Positions 42,804 through 51,955 of a DNA stretch of 64,000 nucleotides are shown piece after piece. A program made the translations under genes and the position numbers. Below the pieces are notes generated by a model that was not told the origin of the DNA, searched no databases, and saw nothing but the letters and a program-made list of their open reading frames with translations. Numbering within the stretch: position 1 is the first letter of the stretch; each line of letters begins with the position of its first letter. The DNA is from Gilichinskyi gelida (GTDB lineage: Bacteria; Acidobacteriota; Thermoanaerobaculia; Gp7-AA8), in assembly GCA_038040385.1 (NCBI GenBank), contig JBBPII010000017.1:79633-143632 (forward strand), in the 5' to 3' direction.

Positions 42804-44972
42804 CTAGTCATCGCCGCCGAAGACCCGCTTCAGCTTGTCCAGGGCCCCTTCCACCTCGCGGCGGCTGCGCTCGACTTCCGTCGTCCATCGCCGGAATTGT
42901 TCGAAGGTGATGGCCGGCGGCTCGTCGAAGCTCTCGCGGTCGAAGAAGATCTTGCGCACCACCTGGCCGAGGATGCCGGCCGGACAGCGATGGGTGGGCG
43001 CGGTGCCGTCGAGGAAGACCTCGCGCCACGGGCCGGGGCAGCCGTCCTGCCAGAGCATGCCGGTCTCCGGATCGATGTTGCGGAAGACGACGCCCGCGGG
43101 CGCCTTCAGCTCCGCGCGCTGATGCGGGAACGCGCGCATGTACTCGCCCCAGATGGGGATGGCGGCCTCGCCGGACGAGAGCCGCAGCGGCGCGCCGTGA
43201 TCGAATCCCACCCACACCGTCGACACGATGTCGGACGTGTAGCCGACGAACCAGGCGTCGCGGTAGTCGTTTGTCGTTCCGGTCTTCCCCGCCACGTAGC
43301 CGAGGCCCCAACGCTTCAGGCGCGAGGCGGTGCCGCGCTGCACGACGCCGCGCAGGAGGGTGTGCATCACGTACGTAGCGTCGGCCTTGGCCACGCGCTT
43401 CGATTTCGGCTCGCGACTGAAGAGCGCCTTGCCGCGGCGGTCGCGCACCTCGCGCAGCAGATACGGCTCGACGCGCACGCCGAGGTTGGGAAATGCGGTG
43501 TACGCGGAAGTCAGCTCGCGCATAGTGACCTCGGTGACGCCGAGCGGCAGGGCCGGGATCCTGGCGAAGCGCTCCGCGAATCCGAACTCCTCGGCGGTGC
43601 TGGCCACGCGACGCAGGCCGACCTGCTGCGAGAGCCGGACGGTCGGCACGTTGAGCGATTTCTCGAACGCCTCGCGCAGCGTGACGCGGCCGCGGTACTG
43701 CTGGTCGTAGTTCTGCGGCTCCCACGGCGTGCCGCCTTCGACCTCCACGCGCAGCGGCGCGTCGAGGAGCAGCGAGGCGGGAGTGGCCTCCTTCGCGGCG
43801 ATGGCGGCGAAGTAGGTGAACGTCTTGAAGGCGCTTCCCGGCTGGCGTCGCATGGCCGAGGTGCGGTCAAACGGCGAGAGGTTGAAGTCGGTACCGCCGA
43901 CGAGCGCGCGCACGCCGCCGTTGCGCGGATCGACGGAGAGGATGGCCACCTGCAGCGGCTCGCGGCGCGATTCGGCGCGGATCCAGGGGTAGCGCGCGTG
44001 CATGCGCGGTGGCGCGTCGCGCGCCACACGCTCGGCGGCGCGCTGTGCCGCCGGGTCCATCTCGCAGACGATGGTCAGGCCGCCTTCGATCACCGGGCGC
44101 AATCCGATCTGCTGCACCATCTCTGCGCGCAGCGCGCGGAGATAGAACGGGTACGGCATCTGCTGAATCGACCCGCCGGTGAACTGGACCGGGCGGTCGA
44201 CGGCGTTGCGGTACTCCTCGCCGGTGATCCAGCGGCGGTCGCGCATGATGGCCAGAATGGCGTCGCGGCGAGCGCGGGCAATGTCCGGCCGCTTCTCCGG
44301 CGTGTCCCGGTTGGGGGCGCGGACGATGCTGGCGAGCAGGGCGGCCTCGTCGACGCGCAGCCGCGCCGGCAGCTTGCCGAAGTACATCCGCGCCGCCTCG
44401 TCGACGCCGAGAACCGGCCTGCCGCCGCTGTGGCCGAGGTAGATGTCGTTGAGGTAGATCTCCAGAATCTCGTCCTTGCTCATGCGCGCGTCGAGCAGGA
44501 GGGCGAGCGCGATCTCCACGAACTTGCGCCGCCATGTCCGCTCCTGCGTGAGGAAGCGCGCCTTGACGATCTGCTGATCGATGGTGCTGCCGCCCTGGGT
44601 GATGCCTCGCGCACGGAGGTTGGTGAAGAGCGCGCGCGTCATGCCGATGGGGTCGATGCCGGGGTGGCGGCGGAAGCGAACGTCCTCGGCGGCGAGGAAT
44701 GCATACGGCACGTGCGGCGGGAGCGACTGCAGCGACACCGGCGGCATCACGCGCCAGTCGACGCCGTACAGCGCGGCGACGCGCACCGGCGAGGAGCGCG
44801 CGGCGGAGACGAACGTCATCGGCTCACGCCACGAATGGCTCACCAGCTCGCGGGTCAGCCGATGATTCAGAACGACGAGGTAGCCGGCGACGATCTCCAT
44901 CCCGACGAAAACGATGATGGCGATCGCGATCGGCCATCGCGCGGATCGTATCGGGCGTGACATTCGCAACAT
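42804..44972 (-). CDS. Class A penicillin-binding protein (PBP1-type)
   Basis: Bifunctional peptidoglycan glycosyltransferase/transpeptidase of 722 residues, anchored by one N-terminal helix (WPIAIAIIVFVGMEIVAGYLV). The GT51 domain has AAEDVRFRRHPGID, ITQGGSTIDQQIVKARFL and RKFVEIALALLLDARMSKDEILEIYLN (split motifs). The transpeptidase has the SxxK of QPGSAFKTF, the SxN of EKSLNVPT and KTG in AGKTGTTNDYRDAW. A short C-terminal tail with two Cys (DGCPGPW...HRCPAG) is common in the family. ATG 44972; an in-frame ATG at 44963 is possible. Divergent from the H1-like gene. Confidence 0.95.
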   Translation of the reverse strand: MLRMSRPIRSARWPIAIAIIVFVGMEIVAGYLVVLNHRLTRELVSHSWREPMTFVSAARSSPVRVAALYGVDWRVMPPVSLQSLPPHVPYAFLAAEDVRFRRHPGIDPIGMTRALFTNLRARGITQGGSTIDQQIVKARFLTQERTWRRKFVEIALALLLDARMSKDEILEIYLNDIYLGHSGGRPVLGVDEAARMYFGKLPARLRVDEAALLASIVRAPNRDTPEKRPDIARARRDAILAIMRDRRWITGEEYRNAVDRPVQFTGGSIQQMPYPFYLRALRAEMVQQIGLRPVIEGGLTIVCEMDPAAQRAAERVARDAPPRMHARYPWIRAESRREPLQVAILSVDPRNGGVRALVGGTDFNLSPFDRTSAMRRQPGSAFKTFTYFAAIAAKEATPASLLLDAPLRVEVEGGTPWEPQNYDQQYRGRVTLREAFEKSLNVPTVRLSQQVGLRRVASTAEEFGFAERFARIPALPLGVTEVTMRELTSAYTAFPNLGVRVEPYLLREVRDRRGKALFSREPKSKRVAKADATYVMHTLLRGVVQRGTASRLKRWGLGYVAGKTGTTNDYRDAWFVGYTSDIVSTVWVGFDHGAPLRLSSGEAAIPIWGEYMRAFPHQRAELKAPAGVVFRNIDPETGMLWQDGCPGPWREVFLDGTAPTHRCPAGILGQVVRKIFFDRESFDEPPAITFEQFRRWTTEVERSRREVEGALDKLKRVFGGDD

Positions 44973-45047
44973 GTTGATCTAAATTGCGTCGTGCAACGAA
45001 ATTGCCACGGATTCCCATCGGACAAGTTCTGAGAAGGAGAAACTCTC

Positions 45048-45512
45048 ATGGCCGCCTCACGGAAGCCCTCCAAGAAAAAGTCCTCGGGTAAGTCCTCGAA
45101 GTCGAAGAAGTCGTCGAAGAAGGCCCCCAAGAAGGCCGCGAAGAAGAGCCCGAAGAAGGCTGCAAAGAAGGCTCCGAAGAAGGCCGGGAAGCGCTCTCCC
45201 GCGCGTGTCGCGAAGCGGTCTGCTCCCAAGAAGGCCGGCAAGAAGTCCGCCCCCAAGAAGGCCGGCAAGAAGTCCTCGACGAAGATGGCTGGCAAGCGGT
45301 CGGCTCCGAAAAAGGCCGCTCCGAAGAAAGCCGCTCCGAAGGCCTCGGCGAAGAAGTCGGTGATCAGCCGGGTGGTGGAAACGGTGAAGGACACCGCGTC
45401 CTCCGCGGCGTCGACGGTCAGCCATCTCTGGCCGGGCGGCGGCAGCAGCAATCAGGGGTCGTCCGGCGGGTCGAGCCAAGGCGGCAGCGACAGCGGCGGC
45501 ACGGCGCCCTAG
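45048..45512 (+). CDS. Histone H1-like Lys/Ala/Ser-rich protein
   Basis: A 154-residue, extremely basic protein. Residues about 5-105 are tandem KKA/KKS/PKKAGK-type units as in eukaryotic H1 tails and bacterial H1-like proteins (HctB/BpH1 type). A short amphipathic segment follows (VISRVVETVKDTASSAASTVSHLW), and a Gly/Ser-rich tail. It probably binds and compacts DNA. ATG 45048 after GAGAAGGAGAAA. Low-complexity sequence makes family assignment loose. Confidence 0.8.
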   Translation: MAASRKPSKKKSSGKSSKSKKSSKKAPKKAAKKSPKKAAKKAPKKAGKRSPARVAKRSAPKKAGKKSAPKKAGKKSSTKMAGKRSAPKKAAPKKAAPKASAKKSVISRVVETVKDTASSAASTVSHLWPGGGSSNQGSSGGSSQGGSDSGGTAP

Positions 45513-45515
45513 CCG

Positions 45516-46586
45516 CTACTGCGACGCCGTCATTCGGAACGCGTTGCGAATTCGCCTCGAGAAGTACTTCTCCGGGAGCTCGTTATTGAACTTCCCGTAG
45601 CGCTTCGCCTGCTTGAACGAAGCGACGGCCTTGGTCTTGTAGCTCTCGTCGATCTCGAACGCGTAGACCGAGTACTGCGACGCGCCCAGAAAGGCGTAGA
45701 TCCAGCCGTTCTTCGGCAGCGCCGTCGTCAGGTCCTCGAATGCGCGCGATGCTTCTTCGAATTCGCCGTTGAAGTACGACTGCAGCGCCTGGCGCACGCG
45801 GCGGTTGGTGTCGGCCAGGATCACCGTGCTCGCGGCGGCCGGGCGTGACGACGCGGTCGCCGTGGCCACGACGGTCGGCGTCGGCGCGCCGGGTGCCGGG
45901 GCGGCATCGAACAGCAGCGCGGCGTTCTGGGCCGAGGCGAGGGCCACGCGCAGCTCGTCGTTGCTTCTCGCCGTGGCGCTGCGCGTGTTCGCGTCGGCCA
46001 GGGCCTGCGTGGCCTGCGCGAACTGCGGCGCGCCGGTGGCCTTGCGCTGTTGTGCGGCGGACAAGCGGCCGCGCGCCGCGTTGATCTCGTTGGCTACCTG
46101 CTGGCGCAGCGCCGGATCGATCACCGGCGCCGCCGGCTGCACCGGCAGAGGCACGGGCACCGGGACGGGAACCGGCGCGGGCGGACGCTGCGGTTGCGGC
46201 TCGGGGGTGGGCGGCGCGCTCGACTCGGCGAGCTGGGTCTTGGCGCGCTGCATCAGCACCTCGAGCGGTCCCTGGTTCACTTCGCCGGGGCCGCTGGTCT
46301 TCTCGAAGTCGCTGATGGCCTGCTCGTACTGGCCGAGGTTCATGTGGGCGATGCCGCGGTAGTAGTAGGGGTGGTAGTTGATGAAGATCGCGCCGTAGGT
46401 GCGGGTGTTGTCGCCTTCCTTCGGATTTCCCTTGATGGCCGAGGACATCTTCTGCACCACGACCTGCCACTGGCCTTTCCGCACGGCGGCGATGCCGGTC
46501 TCGTAGTCGTCGTACCACGACGCGAACGCGGCGGTGGCGGCGAAAAGCGTGATGAGTGCGATGGTGAGCGTGCGGGTCCGGGTCAT
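45516..46586 (-). CDS. Exported TPR-like protein (unrecognised)
   Basis: A 356-residue protein with a signal peptide (MTRTRTLTIALITLFAATAAFAS) and TPR-like units (YETGIAAVRKGQWQVVVQKMSSAI; YYYRGIAHMNLGQYEQAISDFEKT; C-terminal ALQSYFNGEFEEASRAFEDLTTALPKNGWIYAFLGASQYSVYA). They are separated by a Pro/Val-rich linker and an Ala-rich helical stretch. It is the last gene of the kinase/FHA operon; its ATG overlaps the upstream kinase stop by four bases (ATGA). Perhaps an extracytoplasmic partner of the signalling proteins. Confidence 0.75.
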   Translation of the reverse strand: MTRTRTLTIALITLFAATAAFASWYDDYETGIAAVRKGQWQVVVQKMSSAIKGNPKEGDNTRTYGAIFINYHPYYYRGIAHMNLGQYEQAISDFEKTSGPGEVNQGPLEVLMQRAKTQLAESSAPPTPEPQPQRPPAPVPVPVPVPLPVQPAAPVIDPALRQQVANEINAARGRLSAAQQRKATGAPQFAQATQALADANTRSATARSNDELRVALASAQNAALLFDAAPAPGAPTPTVVATATASSRPAAASTVILADTNRRVRQALQSYFNGEFEEASRAFEDLTTALPKNGWIYAFLGASQYSVYAFEIDESYKTKAVASFKQAKRYGKFNNELPEKYFSRRIRNAFRMTASQ

Positions 46587-48361
46587 GGTTTCTGAACTTC
46601 CTTTTCGAGCTCGTTGAAGTCGACGTTGCCGAGGTCTCTGCGGCCGGGCGTCGTACGCCGGCCGGCGACGATCTCGACCGGGAAGGTCTCCGTCCGCGCC
46701 GGGCCGCTCATCGTGACCGAGTACTTGCCTGGTGCCAGCTCGATGCGCGTCGGCGTCGATTTCTTCTCTTCCGACAGATCGACCTGCATCCCCTTCTCGT
46801 CGACGATCTTCTCAACGTCCCCCCACGGCGACGCGGAGAGCAGCAGGATGCCCTGCCCGGGGGGGATGGGCGTGGTGCCCGTCACGGCCGCCGCGGTGGC
46901 GGTGAGGGTGGTGCCGGCGACGGGGCCGGCGGGCGGCGCCTGGACGGGGGGCTTGCGGGACAGGATGACGGCCGCGGCGATGCCGAGGACTACCACGATT
47001 GCGGCGGCGATGCCGATCATCATCCCCGTGTTGCTCTTCTTCGGCGGCGCGACCATCTTCTCCAGCACGGTGGCTTCGGCGGCTGATGAGCCGAACTTGC
47101 GCTCGATGGCGGTCGGTGCGGCGTCCGCGCCCATCCGCTCCATGACCGTCGCCTCGTTGCTGCCGAGGGTCTGCGGCGTGACGCCGCGCTCCATCACCGT
47201 CGCCTCGTCGGCGCCGACGCGCGTGCCGGTCGGCCCGACGCGCGCGGACGGCTGCGTGCCACCGGTCTGCGTGTGCTGCGTGGCCGCCGCGCCGCTCGCG
47301 GTCGGCGCCGGCGAGGTGAACTTCGGGAGGTCGGCGAGGGTCTGCGCGCCGGAGAGGGTCACCATCCGCTCGCCGAGTCCGTACTTCTGGTCGGGCGGGA
47401 TGGTGTTGCGGATCGCCTCGATGGCGTGCGCGAAATCGCCTGCCGTGGCGAACCGCGCTTCGCGGTTCTTCTCCAGCGACCGCATGATGATCGACTCGAG
47501 CTGCGCGGGCACTTTCGCCGCCGGGTTGGTCTCGATGATCGGCGCCGGCTTCTCGGTGACGTGCTTGAGGATGTAGCCGTGCGGGTTGGTGGCCTGGAAC
47601 GGCGCGCGGCCCGCCAGCATCTCGTACATCACGATGCCGAACGAGTAGAGGTCGCTGCGCGGATCGAGGTGCTCGTTTTCCTTGAGGAAGCCCGCCTGCT
47701 CCGGCGAGGCGTACTTCAACTTTCCGAGGAACATGCCGGTCTGCGTCAGACCCTGGCCTCCCTCTCCTTCGGCGAGCTGCTTGGCGATGCCGAAGTCGAT
47801 GACCTTCACCATCAGTTTCCCGTGGTGGTCCTGCGACAGCATGATGTTCTCGGGCGAGATGTCGCGGTGGATGAGGCCCATGGAGTGGAGGTGCTCGAGG
47901 CCGTGGAGAGCCTGCACGCAGATCTCGATGGTGAGGCGCGGCGGGATGGGGCCGTTGGTGGCGATCCACTTCTGAATGTTGGTGCCGTCGATGAACTCCC
48001 AGACCATGTAGTACGAGCCGTCGTCGAGCTGCGCGAAGTCGTACAGCATCGCCAGGTTCTTGTCTTTGATCATCGTGGACGTGCGCGCTTCCTGGAGGAA
48101 GCGCTGCATGCCCTGATCGTCGGCGGCGACGTTGGGCCGCATGATCTTGATGACCCGGAGCTCGTTGAGATGGATGTGGCGGACCTTGAAGATCTCGCCC
48201 ATCCCGCCGACGCCGAGGCGATCGATGATCTGGTACTTCCCGTCGAGCAGTTTCGTGGCATACGTGCGCTGGAACAGCGTGATGCGCTCGCCGCACGACG
48301 GGCACTGCTCGAGCTGGCTGTCGATGGGATTCTTGCAGCGTAGGCAGTTGATCTGGCTCAT
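46583..48361 (-). CDS. Ser/Thr protein kinase with zinc ribbon and repeated TVMER motifs
   Basis: A 592-residue kinase. The N-terminal zinc ribbon (CLRCKNP...CPSCGE) precedes a Hanks-type kinase domain (LGVGGMGEIFKVRHIH, VIKIM, catalytic loop HRDISPENIM, VIDFGIAKQL, ASPEQAG). The Lys normal in HRDLKPEN is replaced by Ser, as in some deltaproteobacterial kinases. The juxtamembrane linker has four repeats (EATVMER, EATVMER, PTAIER, EATVLEK), a transmembrane helix (MMIGIAAAIVVVLGIAAAVIL) and a C-terminal PEGA-like domain (LLLSASPWGDVEKI). ATG 48361 follows a hairpin in the leader. The stop overlaps the next gene. Confidence 0.93.
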   Translation of the reverse strand: MSQINCLRCKNPIDSQLEQCPSCGERITLFQRTYATKLLDGKYQIIDRLGVGGMGEIFKVRHIHLNELRVIKIMRPNVAADDQGMQRFLQEARTSTMIKDKNLAMLYDFAQLDDGSYYMVWEFIDGTNIQKWIATNGPIPPRLTIEICVQALHGLEHLHSMGLIHRDISPENIMLSQDHHGKLMVKVIDFGIAKQLAEGEGGQGLTQTGMFLGKLKYASPEQAGFLKENEHLDPRSDLYSFGIVMYEMLAGRAPFQATNPHGYILKHVTEKPAPIIETNPAAKVPAQLESIIMRSLEKNREARFATAGDFAHAIEAIRNTIPPDQKYGLGERMVTLSGAQTLADLPKFTSPAPTASGAAATQHTQTGGTQPSARVGPTGTRVGADEATVMERGVTPQTLGSNEATVMERMGADAAPTAIERKFGSSAAEATVLEKMVAPPKKSNTGMMIGIAAAIVVVLGIAAAVILSRKPPVQAPPAGPVAGTTLTATAAAVTGTTPIPPGQGILLLSASPWGDVEKIVDEKGMQVDLSEEKKSTPTRIELAPGKYSVTMSGPARTETFPVEIVAGRRTTPGRRDLGNVDFNELEKEVQKP

Positions 48362-48372
48362 GTTTGGCTCCG

Positions 48373-48449
48373 GGTTGCGGGGTCTCGGGGTCTCGCGGTC
48401 TCGAAGTGCCACCCACCCCGAGACCGCGAGACCCCGCTACCTCGCAACC
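48373..48449. repeat. Periodic-arm hairpin between the two kinase genes
   Basis: The left arm GGTTGCGGGGTCTCGGGGTC... and the right arm (reverse: GGTTGCGAGGTAGCGGGGTC...) are complementary over about 30 bases with few mismatches, made of 7-8-base GGGTCTC units. It lies five bases after the kinase-FHA stop and in the leader of the downstream kinase gene, so it may lower or insulate its expression. Confidence 0.75.
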
Positions 48450-48453
48450 TCAT

Positions 48454-49689
48454 TCAATGGTCTCTCAGCACATAACTACAACTCGGGTCCGCCCCGAACC
48501 GCACGACGTCTCCCGGTTTGATCGTCGCGCGGTCGACGCGCGTGTTGTTCACATACGTTCCGTTGGCCGACTTCAAATCCTCGAGCAGGCAGGTCGTCCC
48601 GCTGAGGGTGATCTTCGCGTGGCGGCGCGAGACCGCGGGGTGCGCCAGCACCACCGAGCAGGTGCGGTCGCGGCCGACCGTAATGTCGTCGCCCTGCAGA
48701 GCGTGCTTCTCGTTCGCCTCGGCCTTCACGTGCACGAGCTGCCAGCGCGGCTTCGGCGCGGCGGGAGCCGCCGGCTGCCCGCCGGGCGTGGTGATGGCGT
48801 CGTCGGCCTGCTTGCGCATGGTCGGCGTGTACGAAGGGCGAAGGTTGTACTCCTCGAGCGCCTCGAAGAACGCGCGCGCGGTCTCGTAGCGCTGATCCAT
48901 CTTCGGATGCATTGCCTTCAGGACGATCGCCTCGAGCTCGCCGTCGATTTCGGCCCGCAGCGCGTGCGGCGACTGCTTTTCGCCGCGATAAATGGCGTCG
49001 ATCAGCTTCGGCAGCGAGCGGCTGTTGAACGGCAGCGCGCCGGTGAGCATCTCGTACAGCACCACCCCGGCCGAATAGACGTCGCTCTTCGCGCCGGCGT
49101 CCTTCGGCTCGCGGATCTGTTCGGGCGACATGTAATGCGGCGTGCCGAGGAGGAAGCCTGACTTGGTGAGCACCGTCTGGCCGGGACCGGCGCCCCCTTC
49201 CTTGATCTTGGCGATGCCGAAGTCGGTCACCTTCACCGTGCCGGCTTTGTCGCGAATGAGATTGGCCGGCTTGATGTCGCGGTGCACGATGCCCTTGCCG
49301 TGCGCGTAGACCAGCGCCTCGAGCATGCACTGGGCGATGGAGATGGCCTCGGCGATCGGCAGCGCGCCGTGCTCGGAGATCATGACGTCGACGGGCGTCC
49401 CCTCCACGTACTCCATCACCAGCACCGCGCTCTGCTCTTTGTTGATGAATTCGTAGAACCGCGTGATGTAGCGATGGCGCAGCTTCTCCAGGATCTGCGC
49501 TTCCTTCACGAACCGCTTGCGCGCGGTGACCTCGCCGGCCAGCTCCTCCGACATCACCTTCAGCACCACGGGATAGCCGTCGGGGAGGAAGTCGGTGCGC
49601 TGGACGGTCTTCCCGACGAAGACGTGGCTCATGCCGCCTTCGCCGATCTCGCGCTCGATCCGATAGCTGCTGACGACGTTGCCGATCAT
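48454..49689 (-). CDS. Ser/Thr protein kinase with C-terminal FHA domain
   Basis: A 411-residue soluble kinase. Domain one (about residues 10-280): IGEGGMSHVFVGK, VVLKVMSEELAG, HRDIKPANLI, VTDFGIAKIKEGG, GTPHYMSPEQI. After a short linker the FHA domain has ITVGRDRTCSVVLAHPAVSRRHAKI and SANGTYVNN, with all phosphothreonine-binding residues. No transmembrane helix is seen. ATG 49689, overlapping the upstream FHA stop by four bases. Confidence 0.94.
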   Translation of the reverse strand: MIGNVVSSYRIEREIGEGGMSHVFVGKTVQRTDFLPDGYPVVLKVMSEELAGEVTARKRFVKEAQILEKLRHRYITRFYEFINKEQSAVLVMEYVEGTPVDVMISEHGALPIAEAISIAQCMLEALVYAHGKGIVHRDIKPANLIRDKAGTVKVTDFGIAKIKEGGAGPGQTVLTKSGFLLGTPHYMSPEQIREPKDAGAKSDVYSAGVVLYEMLTGALPFNSRSLPKLIDAIYRGEKQSPHALRAEIDGELEAIVLKAMHPKMDQRYETARAFFEALEEYNLRPSYTPTMRKQADDAITTPGGQPAAPAAPKPRWQLVHVKAEANEKHALQGDDITVGRDRTCSVVLAHPAVSRRHAKITLSGTTCLLEDLKSANGTYVNNTRVDRATIKPGDVVRFGADPSCSYVLRDH

Positions 49690-50300
49690 CTCAGGGCGCC
49701 TTCTTCATCCCAGAAGAAGTCCTCCTTGCAGAGCGGCATGAAGAGAAACCGATGGGAGCCTATACGAATGACGTCCTTCAGCGCCAGATCGCGCCGCGGC
49801 TCGATCTCCGTCTCGTTGACGTACGTGCCGTTGGTCGAGTTGTGGTCCATGAGGATGAAGCGCCGCTCCTCGGGGCGGAACACCAGGTCGGCGTGATGCG
49901 ACGACGCCTGGTCGTCGTTGACCACGATGTCGGAGCGGCGGTCGCGCCCGAGGATGTTCCGGCCGATGCGCACGGGATAGGACTCGCCGCGCGCCGTTCC
50001 GCTGAGGCCGACCAGCCAGCCGACCACGTATCGCTTCGGCGCGGCGGTGGGGGCGAGCTTCTGCGCGGCGACGGTACGTTCCATCGGCGGCGGCTGCACC
50101 AGCGCCGGTCCGTCGCGGTGCGCCGAGGTGGTGGGCGGCGGGACGGCGGTGGGGCGGCGGGGAACCTCGGGGCCACGGGTGGGGCGGACGATGGGGATGT
50201 CCGACTCGACAGCCTCCCCGGGACAGTACGGACAGAGGTCCCACGACTCGTCGATGAAGTGCCCGTTCTCACATCGCTTGTCAGCCACGTTCGCCCTCAC
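49686..50300 (-). CDS. FHA-domain adaptor with zinc-binding N-terminus
   Basis: A 204-residue protein. The N-terminal C/H cluster (KRCENGHFIDESWDLCPYCPG) is probably a zinc finger. A Pro/Arg-rich linker follows, containing PPMERTVAAQ, a likely phosphorylation site like that of GarA/Fha adaptors. The FHA domain (LGRDRRSDIVVNDDQASSHHADL...STNGTYVNE) completes it. GTG 50300 overlaps the upstream protease stop (GTGA). It is likely a substrate and reader of the neighbouring kinases. Confidence 0.88.
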   Translation of the reverse strand: MRANVADKRCENGHFIDESWDLCPYCPGEAVESDIPIVRPTRGPEVPRRPTAVPPPTTSAHRDGPALVQPPPMERTVAAQKLAPTAAPKRYVVGWLVGLSGTARGESYPVRIGRNILGRDRRSDIVVNDDQASSHHADLVFRPEERRFILMDHNSTNGTYVNETEIEPRRDLALKDVIRIGSHRFLFMPLCKEDFFWDEEGALR

Positions 50301-51952
50301 GCGTGGAATGCCACCGCAACGGCGTTGCGGCCGCCGAAATAAATGATGTCGCCGTCTTTGAGAAACCGCTTGTCGATCTTCTGGTCGTTGACGTATGTCC
50401 CGTTCGACGAATTCCGGTCGATCAACAGAACCTTTCCGTCGATCGAGACGACCTCAGCATGGAGTCTGGACACCTTGGGATTCTCCAATACGATCTCACA
50501 AATCGTCGACTCCCGCCCGATCCGGATTCCCGATCCGCCGAGGCCGAGCCGCTCGCCCGCGCGCGTGCCGTTGAGGATGGTGAACTTGCCGAGCATCAGC
50601 GGCCTTCCGGGGGGCACGCTCGACGGCGAGATGATGGTTTCCGTCGTCGCTTTCAATAGCTCCTTCGGCACCCGGCTGCGCCGGCTGCGCGGCAGCGCGA
50701 TCGCCAGCAGGACCACGATGAGGGCGATGATGATCGACGCCGTCGCCACCGGGTACTTGCGCCACAGCGACATGCTCTTCTGCGCGCGCTCGATGTCGCG
50801 GGTGAAGGTGATGACGTCGGGTGAGCCGGGAAAGAGCTTGCTGGCCCGCTCCAGCTCCACCGACGCGGTGTTCCAGTTACCGTTGCCGGCCGCGTCGAGC
50901 GCGGCGCGATAGCGTTTGGCGAACTCGCTCTCCACGTTCGGCGTCACGCCCGCCTCGGCCAGGAACGCCTTCGCCACGGTGACCGGCACCAGGAAGCGGA
51001 TCGACTCCGCGCTCCGGTGGCCCCAGCTCGAAACGCCGATCACCTCGCCGGCGAGATTGACCGCCGGGCCGCCGGAGTTGCCCGCTAGGATGGCCACGTC
51101 CGACTGGAAGACCGGAATGTTGAGGACATTGCGCTTGATCGCGGTGATCGAGCCGCGCGACATGGTCGGCTCGAGATCGCTGTCCGGCGACAGCCAGCGC
51201 CCGATGCCGGGGTCGGTGCTGCTGGCGTTGAGCGGATAGCCGAAGGTCCAGATCGAGTCGCCGACGTGCACCTGTTCGGAGTCGCCGAGGGTCAGGACCG
51301 GAAGGTTCTTGTGCCTGCCCTGAGCGGAGCCGAAGGGCTCGATGCGCAGCAGCGCGAGGTCGGTGCCGCGCTCGGTGAGCGCGGGCGAGTAGCGCTCGAT
51401 GCGGAACGGCAGCTTCTCTCCGTTCGACAGATCGGCGTAGTTGACGACGCGGATCTCGCCGCGGAGGTCAGCGCCGCGGATCACCATCTCCACGTAGCTC
51501 TCGAAGGCCGGGTTGCGCTGCAGGGCGCGGAACTGGTCGACCGGCAGGTGTCGGGCCAGCGCGGCGATGGCGCCGTTGCGCTCGAGATCGCGGCGCAGCG
51601 CGTCGCGATCGCGCGTCGGCGCAACGACGTGTCCGTTCGTCAGGATCAATCCGTCGGGATGCACGATGAAGCCGCTGCCGAAGCCACCCGAGCCGGTCTC
51701 CACGACCTCCGGACCGGCGGGGAGCGCGGCATCGACGAACGTCCCCTGGCGGCGCAATTCGCGGACGACCGCCGCAATCGCCTCGGGCCGGTAGGCGAAC
51801 TTCGCGGTCGCGTACGCATTCACGCGCACGACCGCCGGCTGCACGCTGTACGTCATCCGCCGGACGTCGTCGAGCGGCGCGACGCTCCGGCGGCATCCGA
51901 ACAATGCCGCGGCGAGAACAACGGCCAGCAGGACGCGCGGACGGGGGGCCAT
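50297..51952 (-). CDS. Trypsin-like protease with transmembrane helix and cytoplasmic FHA domain
   Basis: A 551-residue protein. It starts with a signal or lipobox sequence (MAPRPRVLLAVVLAAALFGC), then an S1C trypsin-like domain: GFGSGFIVHPDGLILTNGHVV (His), GTDLALLRIEP (Asp), LAGNSGGPAVN (Ser). A helical segment and one transmembrane helix (VATASIIIALIVVLLAIALP) follow, then a C-terminal FHA domain (IRIGRESTICEIVLENPKVSRLHAEV, SSNGTYVND). The topology implies a periplasmic protease tethered to a cytoplasmic phosphothreonine sensor. It starts three bases after the PP2C stop. Confidence 0.9.
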   Translation of the reverse strand: MAPRPRVLLAVVLAAALFGCRRSVAPLDDVRRMTYSVQPAVVRVNAYATAKFAYRPEAIAAVVRELRRQGTFVDAALPAGPEVVETGSGGFGSGFIVHPDGLILTNGHVVAPTRDRDALRRDLERNGAIAALARHLPVDQFRALQRNPAFESYVEMVIRGADLRGEIRVVNYADLSNGEKLPFRIERYSPALTERGTDLALLRIEPFGSAQGRHKNLPVLTLGDSEQVHVGDSIWTFGYPLNASSTDPGIGRWLSPDSDLEPTMSRGSITAIKRNVLNIPVFQSDVAILAGNSGGPAVNLAGEVIGVSSWGHRSAESIRFLVPVTVAKAFLAEAGVTPNVESEFAKRYRAALDAAGNGNWNTASVELERASKLFPGSPDVITFTRDIERAQKSMSLWRKYPVATASIIIALIVVLLAIALPRSRRSRVPKELLKATTETIISPSSVPPGRPLMLGKFTILNGTRAGERLGLGGSGIRIGRESTICEIVLENPKVSRLHAEVVSIDGKVLLIDRNSSNGTYVNDQKIDKRFLKDGDIIYFGGRNAVAVAFHA

Positions 51953-51955
51953 GGA

